A DNA stretch of 64,000 nucleotides from Sulfurovum sp. (GTDB lineage: Bacteria > Campylobacterota > Campylobacteria > Campylobacterales > Sulfurovaceae). The stretch is taken from NCBI GenBank assembly GCA_024637255.1, contig JAGXFO010000007.1, positions 1 to 64,000 of the forward strand, given 5' to 3'. The notes under the pieces are model-generated. The model saw nothing but the letters and a program-made list of their open reading frames with translations. It was not told the DNA's origin and searched no databases. How positions within the stretch are numbered: position 1 is the first letter of the stretch; each line of letters starts with the position of its first letter. Shown piece after piece: positions 51,723 through 60,257 of this stretch. A program made the position numbers and the translations under genes.

Positions 51723-54031
51723 TTTTTCTCTTCTTCATAGTAGCCATATCCATAGCCATAGCCATATCCATATCCATAGCCATTTTTATGCATTTTGACA
51801 TCATTGAGCAAGATACCCAAGCCAACGATGTCTTTAAAGGTAGAAATTTTTTCTACATTCTTTAAAAAAGTTTTTTTGGAATATCCGGCTCTTATAACAT
51901 AGATGCTTGTATCTGCAAAATGCATCAAAGTCCTTGCATCGGTGACCAGACCTACAGGAGGCGTATCCAAAATGACCACATCATACATCTCTCTTAATTT
52001 CTCCAATACCTTTTCCATAAATTCGCCCTGTATCAGTTCGCTCGGATTGGGCGGTATGGGACCTGATGAAATGACATCAAGGTTTGCATACTCCGTATGC
52101 TGTATCACCTCGTCCAACTCGGCGCGTCCAGAAAGTAAAGTACTCATGCCCTTTTCATTTTTAAGCCCAAATCGTTGATGCAGTGCCGGTTTTCTCATGT
52201 CAAGGTTTAAAACAATCGTTCTCTTGTCTGCCATACTCATAATGGCTCCAAGATTGACGCAAATGGTGGTTTTCCCCTCGCCGCCAACCGTTGATGTCAC
52301 TGCGATGATATGACCATCGCTGTGTTTTGTCATAAATTGCAAATTGGTACGCAAATTCCTGAAAGATTCTGCTACTGCAGATTTGGGAGAAGTATATACG
52401 CTTACTTTGGCGCTGTCTTCTTTTATATTTGGAATACTTCCAAGAATGGGCACATGAGTATGTCTGCTGACATCTTCTTCTTCTTTGATGCGGTCATCCA
52501 AAAATGACCTCAAAAACGCAAGTGCAATACCCGCTACAAGTCCTAAAATCAACCCGACCAATACAATTAACATTCGTTCAGGCTTAATGGGTGCGCCAGG
52601 AAGCAATGCAGAATCAAGAATCCTGTTTTCGCTTACCGTAGATGCTTTCAAAATGGCTGTCTCTGAACGTTTTTCCAGTAAATACGAATATATTTTTTCA
52701 TTCACCACAAACTTACGTTCCAACTGCCCGTACATTCTCTCGTCCGCAGGAAGTTTATTTAAAAGTTTTTGTTTTTGCGCTATAGATTTTTCAAGTAATG
52801 TTTTTCGTTCTTTTATGTTGCTGTTCAGGCTTTTGATGGTTGAGACAATCCTTTTTTTAAGTTCTGTGATGGTCTCTTGCAGCTTGCGCACATCAGGGTA
52901 CATCTCAGTGTAATCCTCACGCAGAATTTTCTTTTTGATGATGGCATCTTGAAGCTCTTTAATCATCACAGAGAGTGCTTGACCGCCCAATGAACCTACC
53001 ACAGTAAGCGTCTCAAGGCTTTGTCCTGATTTTACCTGCTTGTAAAGGGTATTGAGCATCTCCTCTTCCATGATGATTTCTGCCAGTTTACTCTCATGTT
53101 CACTCATCTGAGCAATGATATTTTCTGCTTTGGCACTCAGGTTGACCGTATTGGAAGTTTTTTTAAACTCTTCTATCTTAATGGCTGAGCCTTTAAGATT
53201 TTCAGTGATGAGTTTCAACTGCTTATCGATGAACACCAGTTTACGTGTTGCTTCTTTTGTTTTCTTTTCTATATTTTGCTGTATATATGCCCTGGACAGG
53301 GCATTGGCAAACTCCTGAGCACGCAAAGCCACATTATCGGCATATGAGATTTCAAGAATAGCGGAATATTGGGAACGCTGGCTTACACTTACGCCCCCTT
53401 GCACAAAACCTGCCATATCTTTTGGGTCCAGTACTACAAAACGGTACCCTGCATCTTGCGCTTCTTTGGTTTTGACAATGTTAAGATGAAAATGCTCAGT
53501 AATTATCTCTTGATCATAAGAAAGCGTTTCATCATAATTCCAAACTGCGCCGTTACTGTCTACGGCTTCCTCCACTACTAAACGATAACTTGTTTCATCT
53601 ACAGGCATGAACGTAAATGAAATGCCATACCCTTTGAGCATCCCTACTTTAAATGGACTGTCTTTATAGAGTTCAAGCTCTTTATAGTTTCGTGTTGTAT
53701 AGTAACGATGAGAAAAATCTACTTCTTCTAAAGCTTTCTGCGTCAAAAACCGTGACTTAATGATCTCCATCTCTGTGTCAGAATTCATGCTTCCCGAACT
53801 CGTCGCCATAGACAAAATATCCTGGCCTCCACCGTAACTAGCGCTCTGCAACCCTACCTCAACCGTTGCAGAAGCCTGATAGACATTAGGTTTAAAATAA
53901 GCATAATAGCTGCTGGCAACACCAAAAAGCACGACCATAAAAATAATCATGTATCGGTACCGATAAACTGTTCGGAAAACTTCTTTAATGTCTATTTCAT
54001 CTTCATCTATTTGCATGCGATCTGTATTCAT
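51719..54031 (-). CDS. Wzc-type polysaccharide co-polymerase / BY-kinase
   Basis: A 770-residue protein with Wzz domain and two membrane helices (about residues 30-50 and 475-500), a long periplasmic coiled coil (about 250-440), and a C-terminal bacterial tyrosine-kinase domain: Walker A TVGGEGKTTICVNLG (about 600), Walker A' VLNLDMRKPALHQRFG and Walker B VVILDTPPVGLVTDA. The last 24 residues hold a GY repeat with eight tyrosines (YGYGYGYGYGYGYYEEEKK), the autophosphorylation cluster. With the Wza-like exporter and CpsB-type phosphatase it forms the control unit of the locus. AAGGA precedes the ATG. Confidence 0.94.
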   Translation of the reverse strand: MNTDRMQIDEDEIDIKEVFRTVYRYRYMIIFMVVLFGVASSYYAYFKPNVYQASATVEVGLQSASYGGGQDILSMATSSGSMNSDTEMEIIKSRFLTQKALEEVDFSHRYYTTRNYKELELYKDSPFKVGMLKGYGISFTFMPVDETSYRLVVEEAVDSNGAVWNYDETLSYDQEIITEHFHLNIVKTKEAQDAGYRFVVLDPKDMAGFVQGGVSVSQRSQYSAILEISYADNVALRAQEFANALSRAYIQQNIEKKTKEATRKLVFIDKQLKLITENLKGSAIKIEEFKKTSNTVNLSAKAENIIAQMSEHESKLAEIIMEEEMLNTLYKQVKSGQSLETLTVVGSLGGQALSVMIKELQDAIIKKKILREDYTEMYPDVRKLQETITELKKRIVSTIKSLNSNIKERKTLLEKSIAQKQKLLNKLPADERMYGQLERKFVVNEKIYSYLLEKRSETAILKASTVSENRILDSALLPGAPIKPERMLIVLVGLILGLVAGIALAFLRSFLDDRIKEEEDVSRHTHVPILGSIPNIKEDSAKVSVYTSPKSAVAESFRNLRTNLQFMTKHSDGHIIAVTSTVGGEGKTTICVNLGAIMSMADKRTIVLNLDMRKPALHQRFGLKNEKGMSTLLSGRAELDEVIQHTEYANLDVISSGPIPPNPSELIQGEFMEKVLEKLREMYDVVILDTPPVGLVTDARTLMHFADTSIYVIRAGYSKKTFLKNVEKISTFKDIVGLGILLNDVKMHKNGYGYGYGYGYGYGYYEEEKK
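51737..51781 (-). repeat. Hexanucleotide repeat encoding the (Gly-Tyr)7-Tyr tail of Wzc
   Basis: Seven GGN-TAY units plus one TAT occur in a row. Variation in unit number would keep the frame but change the number of phosphorylatable tyrosines. Confidence 0.8.
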
Positions 54032-54134
54032 CTTTTTCCTTGAATAATGCTTCTGTATCTAAAAAAGTTTTAGTTAAAATTCGAGAAGAGAAAATCTGTG
54101 CAGACTCTCCTGGATTCTTCCCGGAGTGAAAAGA

Positions 54135-54770
54135 TTAAAAATGATATGTTATACCTACACTAAACATATCTACATCCAATTTAACTTCATCGCTACCGCC
54201 ATAACTACCATCCATATCATTTGCAAGAAAAGTGTAGTCAGCAAAGAGAGAGAAGTTTTCCATAACTCGATAGCTCGCACCAACTCCCCATTGGAAATCA
54301 GTATCATCATAATCTACAAGATAACCGCTTACACCATCCAAAGTAACTCTGCCATACCCAACAAGTGCATAGACAGAAAAATCTTCACTTACAGGGTATT
54401 GCGGTTTCGCAAATAGGCTCCATCCACTCATTACAGTCTGGTCATCATGTGTAAAAGAATTAGTATATCTACCTTCCACAGCAAAATACTCATTGAAATC
54501 ATATCCTGCGAGCAAAAAGTAGTTTCCCAGTCTGTCTTGTCTAGTGGTGCCACTCCAATCCACAGAAATATCCGCATCTCGTGTGCTTACTGCAGAGATA
54601 CCAAGACCCAGGTAAAATGCACTTTTATCTTCTTCGGCCATTGGAACCACTGGCTCTACAGCAGGTTCAACATCATTAAAATCTCCCCCTGCAACTCCAA
54701 AACTACTTACACATACGAGTGCCAATACCAATAATGCTATTTTTTTCATTTTTTCCCTTTTAATGTCCAA
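54135..54770 (-). CDS. Outer-membrane beta-barrel protein
   Basis: A 211-residue protein with a signal peptide (KKIALLVLALVCVSSFGVAG), a short Pro/Glu/Val linker (about 32-45) and eight amphipathic strands such as AFYLGLGISAV, NYFLLAGYDFNEYFAVEGRY, SLFAKPQYPV, VYALVGYGRVTLDG, WGVGASYRV and FSLFADYTFL, ending DMFSVGITYHF with terminal Phe. It belongs to the OmpA-like/OmpW-like porin-fold group and parallels the 7510-8124 protein in plan. It lies at the edge of the polysaccharide locus, 103 bases past the start of the kinase gene on the same strand. Function is unknown. Confidence 0.8.
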   Translation of the reverse strand: MDIKREKMKKIALLVLALVCVSSFGVAGGDFNDVEPAVEPVVPMAEEDKSAFYLGLGISAVSTRDADISVDWSGTTRQDRLGNYFLLAGYDFNEYFAVEGRYTNSFTHDDQTVMSGWSLFAKPQYPVSEDFSVYALVGYGRVTLDGVSGYLVDYDDTDFQWGVGASYRVMENFSLFADYTFLANDMDGSYGGSDEVKLDVDMFSVGITYHF

Positions 54771-54927
54771 AATTTTAAGGATGATTATATTCTAATATCA
54801 CTTCAGGCTGCATTGGCGCTTAGCACTATAATTACCCCCATATTTCCTAAAATTTCAACACCATTTTTAGCCTCTCTTGCTCCTAAATGGTACTATAAAT
54901 GAGCGGTTTAAAAAAGAGGAACTATGC

Positions 54928-54933
54928 TATACT
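54928..54933 (+). promoter_or_regulatory. -10 element of the nucleotidyltransferase gene, leaderless-type
   Basis: TATACT is followed by six bases (CACCCC) and the ATG at 54940. A GAGGAA exists but lies about 20 bases upstream, too far for a ribosome binding site of this ATG. Confidence 0.4.
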
Positions 54934-54939
54934 CACCCC

Positions 54940-56112
54940 ATGAATGAATGCAAGCTGCTACAACATAATTACCATTATCCTAGCAGTGTTGCTCTGCTCA
55001 TAGAGTGTTGCCGTTCTGTGCCTGAGGCTGCGAAACCTGAAATGCTCTCTGGGCAGATCACGCAGTGGGAGAGTTTCACCCAGACCGCCTCACACCACGG
55101 CGTTCTTCCTCTCGTTCATTACTCCCTCAAAACTCTGGCTTCTGTTCCCGATGAGATCAAAGAACGTCTCAAAAGACTCAACCTCGAAATCTCCATGCGC
55201 AACATGCTCATGTCTGCCGAACTCATTCGCATTATGAAACTATTTGAAGAAAATGGCATCCGAGCCCTTGCCTTTAAAGGTCCTACTCTCTCTCGGGCAG
55301 CCTATGGGGACATTGCCCTGCGACAATTTGGCGACTTAGACATACTCATACAGCACTCAGACATCGCGCTCACGACAGACTTGTTGATGGCACAAGGCTA
55401 TATTCCAGAGATTGAGCTGGGCACAGACATGAAAGAGACTTTACTTGACGCGTTAACGGTGATTGGTTTTTACAAAAGCAAGTCAAACATACTCATAGAA
55501 GTACACTGGGCATTACTCTCAAAAAACTACGCCATACAGTGGGATGAAAAGGCACTCTGGAGTCAAGCCCAAGAGAGCGTTTCCATCAACAATATAGCTA
55601 TTCGGGTCTTACCCTGTGAAGAACAGCTTCTTTACTTATGCATCCATGGTGCCAAACACCTCTTTGAACGTCTTGAATGGGTGTGTGACATAGACAGATT
55701 TATCAGAGCAAATCCTAACATGGACTGGCCATACTTACTTAGTGAAGCCAAAAAACGCGGAGTGCAGCGCATGCTTTTTTTGGGACTGGCCCTCTGTCAA
55801 TATTTCTTTAGACTACAACTCCCAGAACTATTCCAAACACAGATAGCACAAGATAAAGTATTGCCTAAACTCATCTCAAAGGTACTCAGAGCCAACTTCT
55901 CAGAAACTTCCCAAGAGGGCAAAAACTACGATTATTTTATGCTCATGTGGCACATGAGAGAAAATCTTTCTGACAAACTCCGCTTTACCTGGTATGCATT
56001 TTTCGCAGCACAGTTTGATGACTTTACCTTCATTCGCTTACCAAAACAGTTGGCGTTTCTTTACCCTCTTGTAAGACAGTTTAGATTGGTGACCAAGTAC
56101 TTCAGTCGCTAA
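54940..56112 (+). CDS. Nucleotidyltransferase-family protein of polysaccharide loci
   Basis: A protein of 390 residues from this start (411 from an in-frame TTG or ATG-like start at 54877). RALAFKGPTLSRAAYGDIAL followed by RQFGDLDILIQ is the G-x-x-(x)...D-x-D core of the NTP_transf_5 (PF14907) nucleotidyltransferases; IEVHWALLSK and LLYLCIHGAKHLFERLEWVC (H-G...W...D) are the other conserved blocks. Such genes are frequent in exopolysaccharide and exosortase-linked clusters, with no defined substrate. It is the only plus-strand gene in this locus and converges with vanZ, overlapping it by 4 bases. The 54940 start is chosen from the -10 position. Confidence 0.78.
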   Translation: MNECKLLQHNYHYPSSVALLIECCRSVPEAAKPEMLSGQITQWESFTQTASHHGVLPLVHYSLKTLASVPDEIKERLKRLNLEISMRNMLMSAELIRIMKLFEENGIRALAFKGPTLSRAAYGDIALRQFGDLDILIQHSDIALTTDLLMAQGYIPEIELGTDMKETLLDALTVIGFYKSKSNILIEVHWALLSKNYAIQWDEKALWSQAQESVSINNIAIRVLPCEEQLLYLCIHGAKHLFERLEWVCDIDRFIRANPNMDWPYLLSEAKKRGVQRMLFLGLALCQYFFRLQLPELFQTQIAQDKVLPKLISKVLRANFSETSQEGKNYDYFMLMWHMRENLSDKLRFTWYAFFAAQFDDFTFIRLPKQLAFLYPLVRQFRLVTKYFSR

Positions 56113-56456
56113 ATCATCCATTTTTTACTTTGTAAAAAGCGCATAATTGAAAGTACCATTGCGTACATAGTGATACCCCCAGCATCGTACAGCAGATCTT
56201 CCAAAGAAAATCCTCTGGATGTGAAGAGGAACTGTATCAGTTCGATGGCTATGCCAATCAGCATCACAAAGAGCGCTATGGTGGTGACTGGCATGGTTTT
56301 AAAAGAACGGTGCATTAAAAACATAAGCACAAAAAAAGTCACTGCATGTGCTGCTTTATCGTGATTGACTATGAACGCAGGGGTGTACTGTCCAGGAGAA
56401 AATGCAAAAACACAGATGACTGCAAGACTCAGCAGAAACAGATACTTCATGAACAC
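56109..56456 (-). CDS. VanZ-like membrane protein
   Basis: A 115-residue protein with four hydrophobic segments. HDKAAHAVTFFVLMFLMHRS is the family's D-K-x-x-H-x-x-x-F block, IGIAIELIQFLFTSRGFSLE has E-x-x-Q-x-x-x-x-x-R, and DLLYDAGGITMYAM has D-x-x-x-N-x-x-G with Asp-Ala instead of Asn. VanZ-like proteins occur in teicoplanin resistance and, more widely, in exopolysaccharide clusters. It overlaps the upstream glycosyltransferase gene by 10 bases and is co-transcribed with it. Confidence 0.85.
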   Translation of the reverse strand: MFMKYLFLLSLAVICVFAFSPGQYTPAFIVNHDKAAHAVTFFVLMFLMHRSFKTMPVTTIALFVMLIGIAIELIQFLFTSRGFSLEDLLYDAGGITMYAMVLSIMRFLQSKKWMI

Positions 56457-57589
56457 AGCTCTGCGATGGTCTTTTTGTACTTCTCTATGACGATCTTCTC
56501 ATCAAACTCTTTCATCACTTTTTCTCTGCCTTTTTTTCCCATCCCTCTTCGTTCATCATCACTCAAAAGCATCATCTTCTTCATCTGCTCTGCCAAAGAG
56601 TTAGCATCTTTCACCTCGCACAGATACCCGTTAATGCCCTCATCCACCACTTCTTTACACCCTGGAACATTGGTCGTGATGATAGGCTTTGCCATACTCG
56701 CAGCTTCAAGCAGCACCCGTGAAAGACCCTCGCGGTAAGAAGGAAGCACCACACAATCCGCCTCAGCGATGACAGACTGCACATCATCACTCGTACCGAT
56801 GTATGCTACACTGCCCTCTTCTTCCCATACTCGCATTTCACTTTCAGTAATGGCTGTAGGATTACCAGGGTAGTAGGCTCCCAAGATATGAAACTCAGGT
56901 TTTTTATACGTATTCATTGTGAATTCTAAATTCTTAATGATTCGTGCTGCCTCTACGAACTCTGCCAGCCCTTTGTCTTTCACCAAACGTGCTATAAATA
57001 AAAAACGTACTACTTCTGGATCTTTTTTTACATCCGTCAAGGGTTTAAACGTATCGGTATCTATGCCAGACCCTGGTAACAAATCTGTCTTGGCTTCTTT
57101 GACAAGCTTTGACTGCACAAAAAGTTCTCTATCATGGGCATTTTGGTAAAAGACTTTTTTTGGCACCCTCAACGCTATTTTGTAAAGCATCCGTGCTATT
57201 TTGGAAGAGAGTCCATCATTTAAAAACACCGTACCAAGCCCTGAAATGTTCGAGACGACAGGTATGCCCAGCATCCCTGCTGCCATGGAGCCGTAGATGT
57301 TTGGCTTGATGGTGTACTGCAAAATGACATCAGGGGAGAGTTTTTTGTAAAGCCTGTAAAAGTCATACACCAGCTTTGCATCTTCTACAGGATTGGTTCC
57401 TTTGTTGTTCATCTTGATCTCATGGTACTCAAAGCCCAGCGCTTCAAGCTTTTCAGAGTAATCATCTCTAGGTGCGACAGCAACTATCCTGTATCCTTCT
57501 TCCTGCAACGCCTTGAGCAATCCCAAACGAAAGTTAAAGATATTCCATGATGTGTTGATGACAATGGCTACTGTTTTCTTTTTCATCAT
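56447..57589 (-). CDS. Glycosyltransferase family 4 (PglA/WbnK-like)
   Basis: A GT-B glycosyltransferase of about 380 residues. The N-terminal domain begins TVAIVINTSWNIFNFRLGLL (WbpT/PglA-like W-x-x-x-N-F-R), a middle block NISGLGTVFL follows, and the C-terminal nucleotide-sugar site is VVLPSYREGLSRVLLEAASM with E-x7-E, then ITTNVPGCKEVVDEGINGYL. It would add a hexose or HexNAc to the lipid-linked glycan. The ATG at 57589 is taken as start; an in-frame TTG at 57604 directly abuts the toxin stop codon. No strong ribosome binding site is seen. Confidence 0.9.
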   Translation of the reverse strand: MMKKKTVAIVINTSWNIFNFRLGLLKALQEEGYRIVAVAPRDDYSEKLEALGFEYHEIKMNNKGTNPVEDAKLVYDFYRLYKKLSPDVILQYTIKPNIYGSMAAGMLGIPVVSNISGLGTVFLNDGLSSKIARMLYKIALRVPKKVFYQNAHDRELFVQSKLVKEAKTDLLPGSGIDTDTFKPLTDVKKDPEVVRFLFIARLVKDKGLAEFVEAARIIKNLEFTMNTYKKPEFHILGAYYPGNPTAITESEMRVWEEEGSVAYIGTSDDVQSVIAEADCVVLPSYREGLSRVLLEAASMAKPIITTNVPGCKEVVDEGINGYLCEVKDANSLAEQMKKMMLLSDDERRGMGKKGREKVMKEFDEKIVIEKYKKTIAELCS

Positions 57590-57604
57590 TTCACAACATT
57601 TCAA

Positions 57605-57934
57605 TTATAAGTGATTAGACTTCAATATTTCTATAAGTCTTTCATCACTGATATTTTCTAATTCACTTTTTGAATACATAGCCATTAAATACAAATTATT
57701 TTTATCATCAATATAATAATATATTATTCGAAAACCACCACTTTTCCCAGTTGGCACAGATGAGTTTTTTAAACGAATTTTATAACATTTATTTCCAATT
57801 TCTATACCACTCTTTGGATCTTTATGTAATTGTTCTTCGAGTATTTTAAGATCGTCTGTCACTTTCCTATATTTTTTATATAGTTTTTTAACATCTTGAG
57901 AAAAAGATTCTAAACTAACTATTTTCAAGTTCAT
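57605..57934 (-). CDS. RelE/ParE-family toxin
   Basis: A 109-residue basic protein. GNKCYKIRLKNSSVPTGKSG then GFRIIYYYI is the K-x-R-x-x...G-K-S-G-G-x-R-x-x-Y core of RelE/ParE (Gp49/HigB-like) toxins, and LYLMAMYSKSELENISDERL is the terminal Y-x-K-S/N-E-x-x-x-I block. RelE-type members cleave mRNA on the ribosome; ParE-type inhibit gyrase; the sequence does not decide. The reading frame overlaps the antitoxin by 20 bases. The pair sits between a glycosyltransferase and asnB inside the polysaccharide locus, and its AT content is higher than its neighbours'. Confidence 0.85.
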   Translation of the reverse strand: MNLKIVSLESFSQDVKKLYKKYRKVTDDLKILEEQLHKDPKSGIEIGNKCYKIRLKNSSVPTGKSGGFRIIYYYIDDKNNLYLMAMYSKSELENISDERLIEILKSNHL

Positions 57935-58193
57935 TTATAAGTCCATCCAAGGTTTGCAGATCATCACTATTTTTATGAGCAGAGAGGGTATCCCTCAATT
58001 CTTTGCAAGAGGCATCAAAGCTATCATAAAATACGTTTGCCTTTTGTTCACTTACGTATAATTTTATTGCTTCCATGATAATATCTGTTCTGTTCACATT
58101 ATATTGTTCTGTAAATGTATCTAATTCATCTACAAGATACTTAGGAAGTCTAAGTCCAACCTGCTGCTTTTCCAATTGATCTATCGTATGCAT
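57915..58193 (-). CDS. Ribbon-helix-helix antitoxin
   Basis: A 92-residue protein with an N-terminal RHH DNA-binding fold (QQVGLRLPKYLVDELDTFTE then QYNVNRTDIIMEAIKLYV) and a C-terminal acidic region (SDDLQTLDGLINELENS) that would wrap the toxin. It is the antitoxin and probable autorepressor of the pair, encoded first and overlapping the toxin. AAAGG precedes the ATG and a consensus promoter lies 30-58 bases upstream. Confidence 0.85.
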   Translation of the reverse strand: MHTIDQLEKQQVGLRLPKYLVDELDTFTEQYNVNRTDIIMEAIKLYVSEQKANVFYDSFDASCKELRDTLSAHKNSDDLQTLDGLINELENS

Positions 58194-58222
58194 TTCAATA
58201 CCTTTCTTATGTGTTTTTCAAT

Positions 58223-58251
58223 ATTATATATTATTTATATACATATGTCAA
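58223..58251 (-). promoter_or_regulatory. Consensus promoter of the toxin-antitoxin operon
   Basis: TTGACA (58246-58251) and TATAAT (58223-58228) are both perfect hexamers with an optimal 17-base spacer. The palindrome ACATATGT overlaps the -35 and could be the RHH operator. It is the best sigma-70 promoter found in the window. Confidence 0.75.
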
Positions 58252-58343
58252 TCAAAAATGCTTTGACCTCTCCACCAAAACCTAGGATACAGCCCCTACA
58301 GAAATACATTTTCATCACTATTCATATCAACTATTCACCGCTG

Positions 58344-60257
58344 CTACGCAGCTCCAAACCATTTTTCCTTCCACATCTCATACATCAGTATGAACCAAAT
58401 GGCATTCACTTGTGTGACATCTCCATTAAAAAGTTCTTTTTTGATCTTCTCTACTTCTTTTACGTTAAATATCTCTTCATCTAACTTTGATGCATCCAAA
58501 TATTTATCTACCAGCGGTTTCAGATCTGTTTGTAGCCACTCAGCCAATGGTATCTGAAAACCGGCTTTTGGTTTATCTATCAATGATGCAGGGATATGTT
58601 TGTAAAGTATCTGCCGTGCCAGGTATTTGCCCTGATTATTTTTATATTTGAGCGACGCAGGAACTCTTGCCATAAACTCTATAATGCGGTGATCCAGTAA
58701 CGGTTCACGCCCTTCCAGGCTGACACTCATGCTTGCTCTGTCTACCTTGGTCAAGACATCATCCACCATAAACGTCTTGTAGTCGACCCGCATCATGTTG
58801 TCCAAAAACGACAGATTTTTATCCATCGCAAACTTCTCAAACAACTTTGGATTGGCACTCAGGGTCAAAAACTTTTGCACATCACTCTGCGCTACATAGG
58901 ATGAAGCGTTGCAAAACATCTCTTCTAGCGAATCGGCATTCATCGCGCGTTTAAATTTGGAGTATTTGTCGCGTATGTTTGTTTGTTGTATCTTTTTGGG
59001 CAAGAAAGAGTTGATCTGCTCTACCTGCTTTGCGTCAAATACATTCAGCATACTTTTAAGCATCGTCTTTTGAAAACGTTTTGAAAAAACAGGTGCAAAC
59101 TTATGTAGAAAGAAGTATTTGCTGTACCCACAAAATGCCTCATCTCCTCCGTCTGCTGAAAGGGCTACTGTGACCTCTTTTTTTGCAAGCTCAGAGACCA
59201 TCATCGTAGGAATGGCAGAACTGTCACCAAAAGGCTCGTCATAGTAAAACGGCAAACTTTCCACTTTATCCAACAACTCTTTTTTAGAGACATAATACTC
59301 CGTATGTTCCGTACCAAAATGTTTGGCTATGGCTTTGGCATGTTGGGCTTCATTGTACTTTTTATTATCAAATCCTATGGTAAAGGTATGAAGTTTTCTC
59401 TCTTTGTTTTTTGAAAGCAAAGCAGTCACCAATGATGAATCATACCCCCCACTCAAGAAAACACCCACAGGCACATCTGCAACCATCCTCAGGTTCACTG
59501 CATCGGTGAGCAATGTTTCCAGATCACCGAGTATCTCCTGCTCACTCGCATCAAACTTCTCCTGTGCATAACACCCATCAACACCCCAATACTTATAAAT
59601 GTCAAACGTTAAGCCCTGGATGTCAAATTCGAGGTAATGTCCAGCTTCGAGCTTAAAACAGTTTTTAAATATAGTATGGGGTGCAGGTATATAGCCAAAC
59701 TGAAAATAGTAAGGCAACACTTCCGTGTTTTGTTCTTTACGAAAGGCTGGATGCTCATGAAACGATTTAAGCTCAGAAGCAAACATAAACACCGAACCGT
59801 CACTGTGGTAATACAGCGGCTTCACCCCTGCCCTGTCTCTGACCAGGACTATCTTGTCACGCGTCTTGTCCCAGATGGCAAAGGCAAACATCCCTATAAA
59901 TTTCTCGACCGCATCTACCCCCCACGCCTTATAGGCATACAAGATCACTTCTGTATCGCTGTGAGAGACGAAGCGATACCCCAGCTTTTCCAACTCTTCG
60001 CGAATGGTTTTAAAATTGTACACTTCGCCGTTAAAGATGATGATAAATTGTCCGCAATCAGAGACAAACGGCTGATGCCCATGTGCAGAGAGGTCCTGAA
60101 TGGAAAGACGGTTATGCCCCAGATGTACATATCTCTCATCTATCTGCTCTACCAATAACCCTCTGTCATCAGGCCCGCGATACGCCTGCACTTCGAGCAT
60201 TTTTTTGAGGCTCTTCTCGTCTCTAGCAGGAGAGATATACCCGACTATGCCACACAT
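58344..60257 (-). CDS. asnB: Asparagine synthetase (glutamine-hydrolysing)
   Basis: A 637-residue class II amidotransferase. MCGIVGYISPA gives the catalytic Cys2; AYRGPDDRG, LGHNRLSIQDLSAHGHQPF and FNGEVYNFKTIREEL are glutaminase blocks. The synthetase domain has PP-loop FLSGGYDSSLVTALLS (about 265) and LSADGGDEAFCGYSKYF, plus DDVLTKVDRASMSVSLEGRE. In polysaccharide clusters such proteins may amidate sugar carboxyls rather than make free asparagine. That role is inferred from the setting. AAAGGA precedes the ATG, which lies 13 bases inside the acyltransferase 3' end. Confidence 0.92.
   Translation of the reverse strand: MCGIVGYISPARDEKSLKKMLEVQAYRGPDDRGLLVEQIDERYVHLGHNRLSIQDLSAHGHQPFVSDCGQFIIIFNGEVYNFKTIREELEKLGYRFVSHSDTEVILYAYKAWGVDAVEKFIGMFAFAIWDKTRDKIVLVRDRAGVKPLYYHSDGSVFMFASELKSFHEHPAFRKEQNTEVLPYYFQFGYIPAPHTIFKNCFKLEAGHYLEFDIQGLTFDIYKYWGVDGCYAQEKFDASEQEILGDLETLLTDAVNLRMVADVPVGVFLSGGYDSSLVTALLSKNKERKLHTFTIGFDNKKYNEAQHAKAIAKHFGTEHTEYYVSKKELLDKVESLPFYYDEPFGDSSAIPTMMVSELAKKEVTVALSADGGDEAFCGYSKYFFLHKFAPVFSKRFQKTMLKSMLNVFDAKQVEQINSFLPKKIQQTNIRDKYSKFKRAMNADSLEEMFCNASSYVAQSDVQKFLTLSANPKLFEKFAMDKNLSFLDNMMRVDYKTFMVDDVLTKVDRASMSVSLEGREPLLDHRIIEFMARVPASLKYKNNQGKYLARQILYKHIPASLIDKPKAGFQIPLAEWLQTDLKPLVDKYLDASKLDEEIFNVKEVEKIKKELFNGDVTQVNAIWFILMYEMWKEKWFGAA

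Noticed and set aside
51737..51781. Hexanucleotide repeat in wzc as an on/off phase switch
   Set aside because: Units are six bases, so slippage does not change the frame; only tail length would vary.
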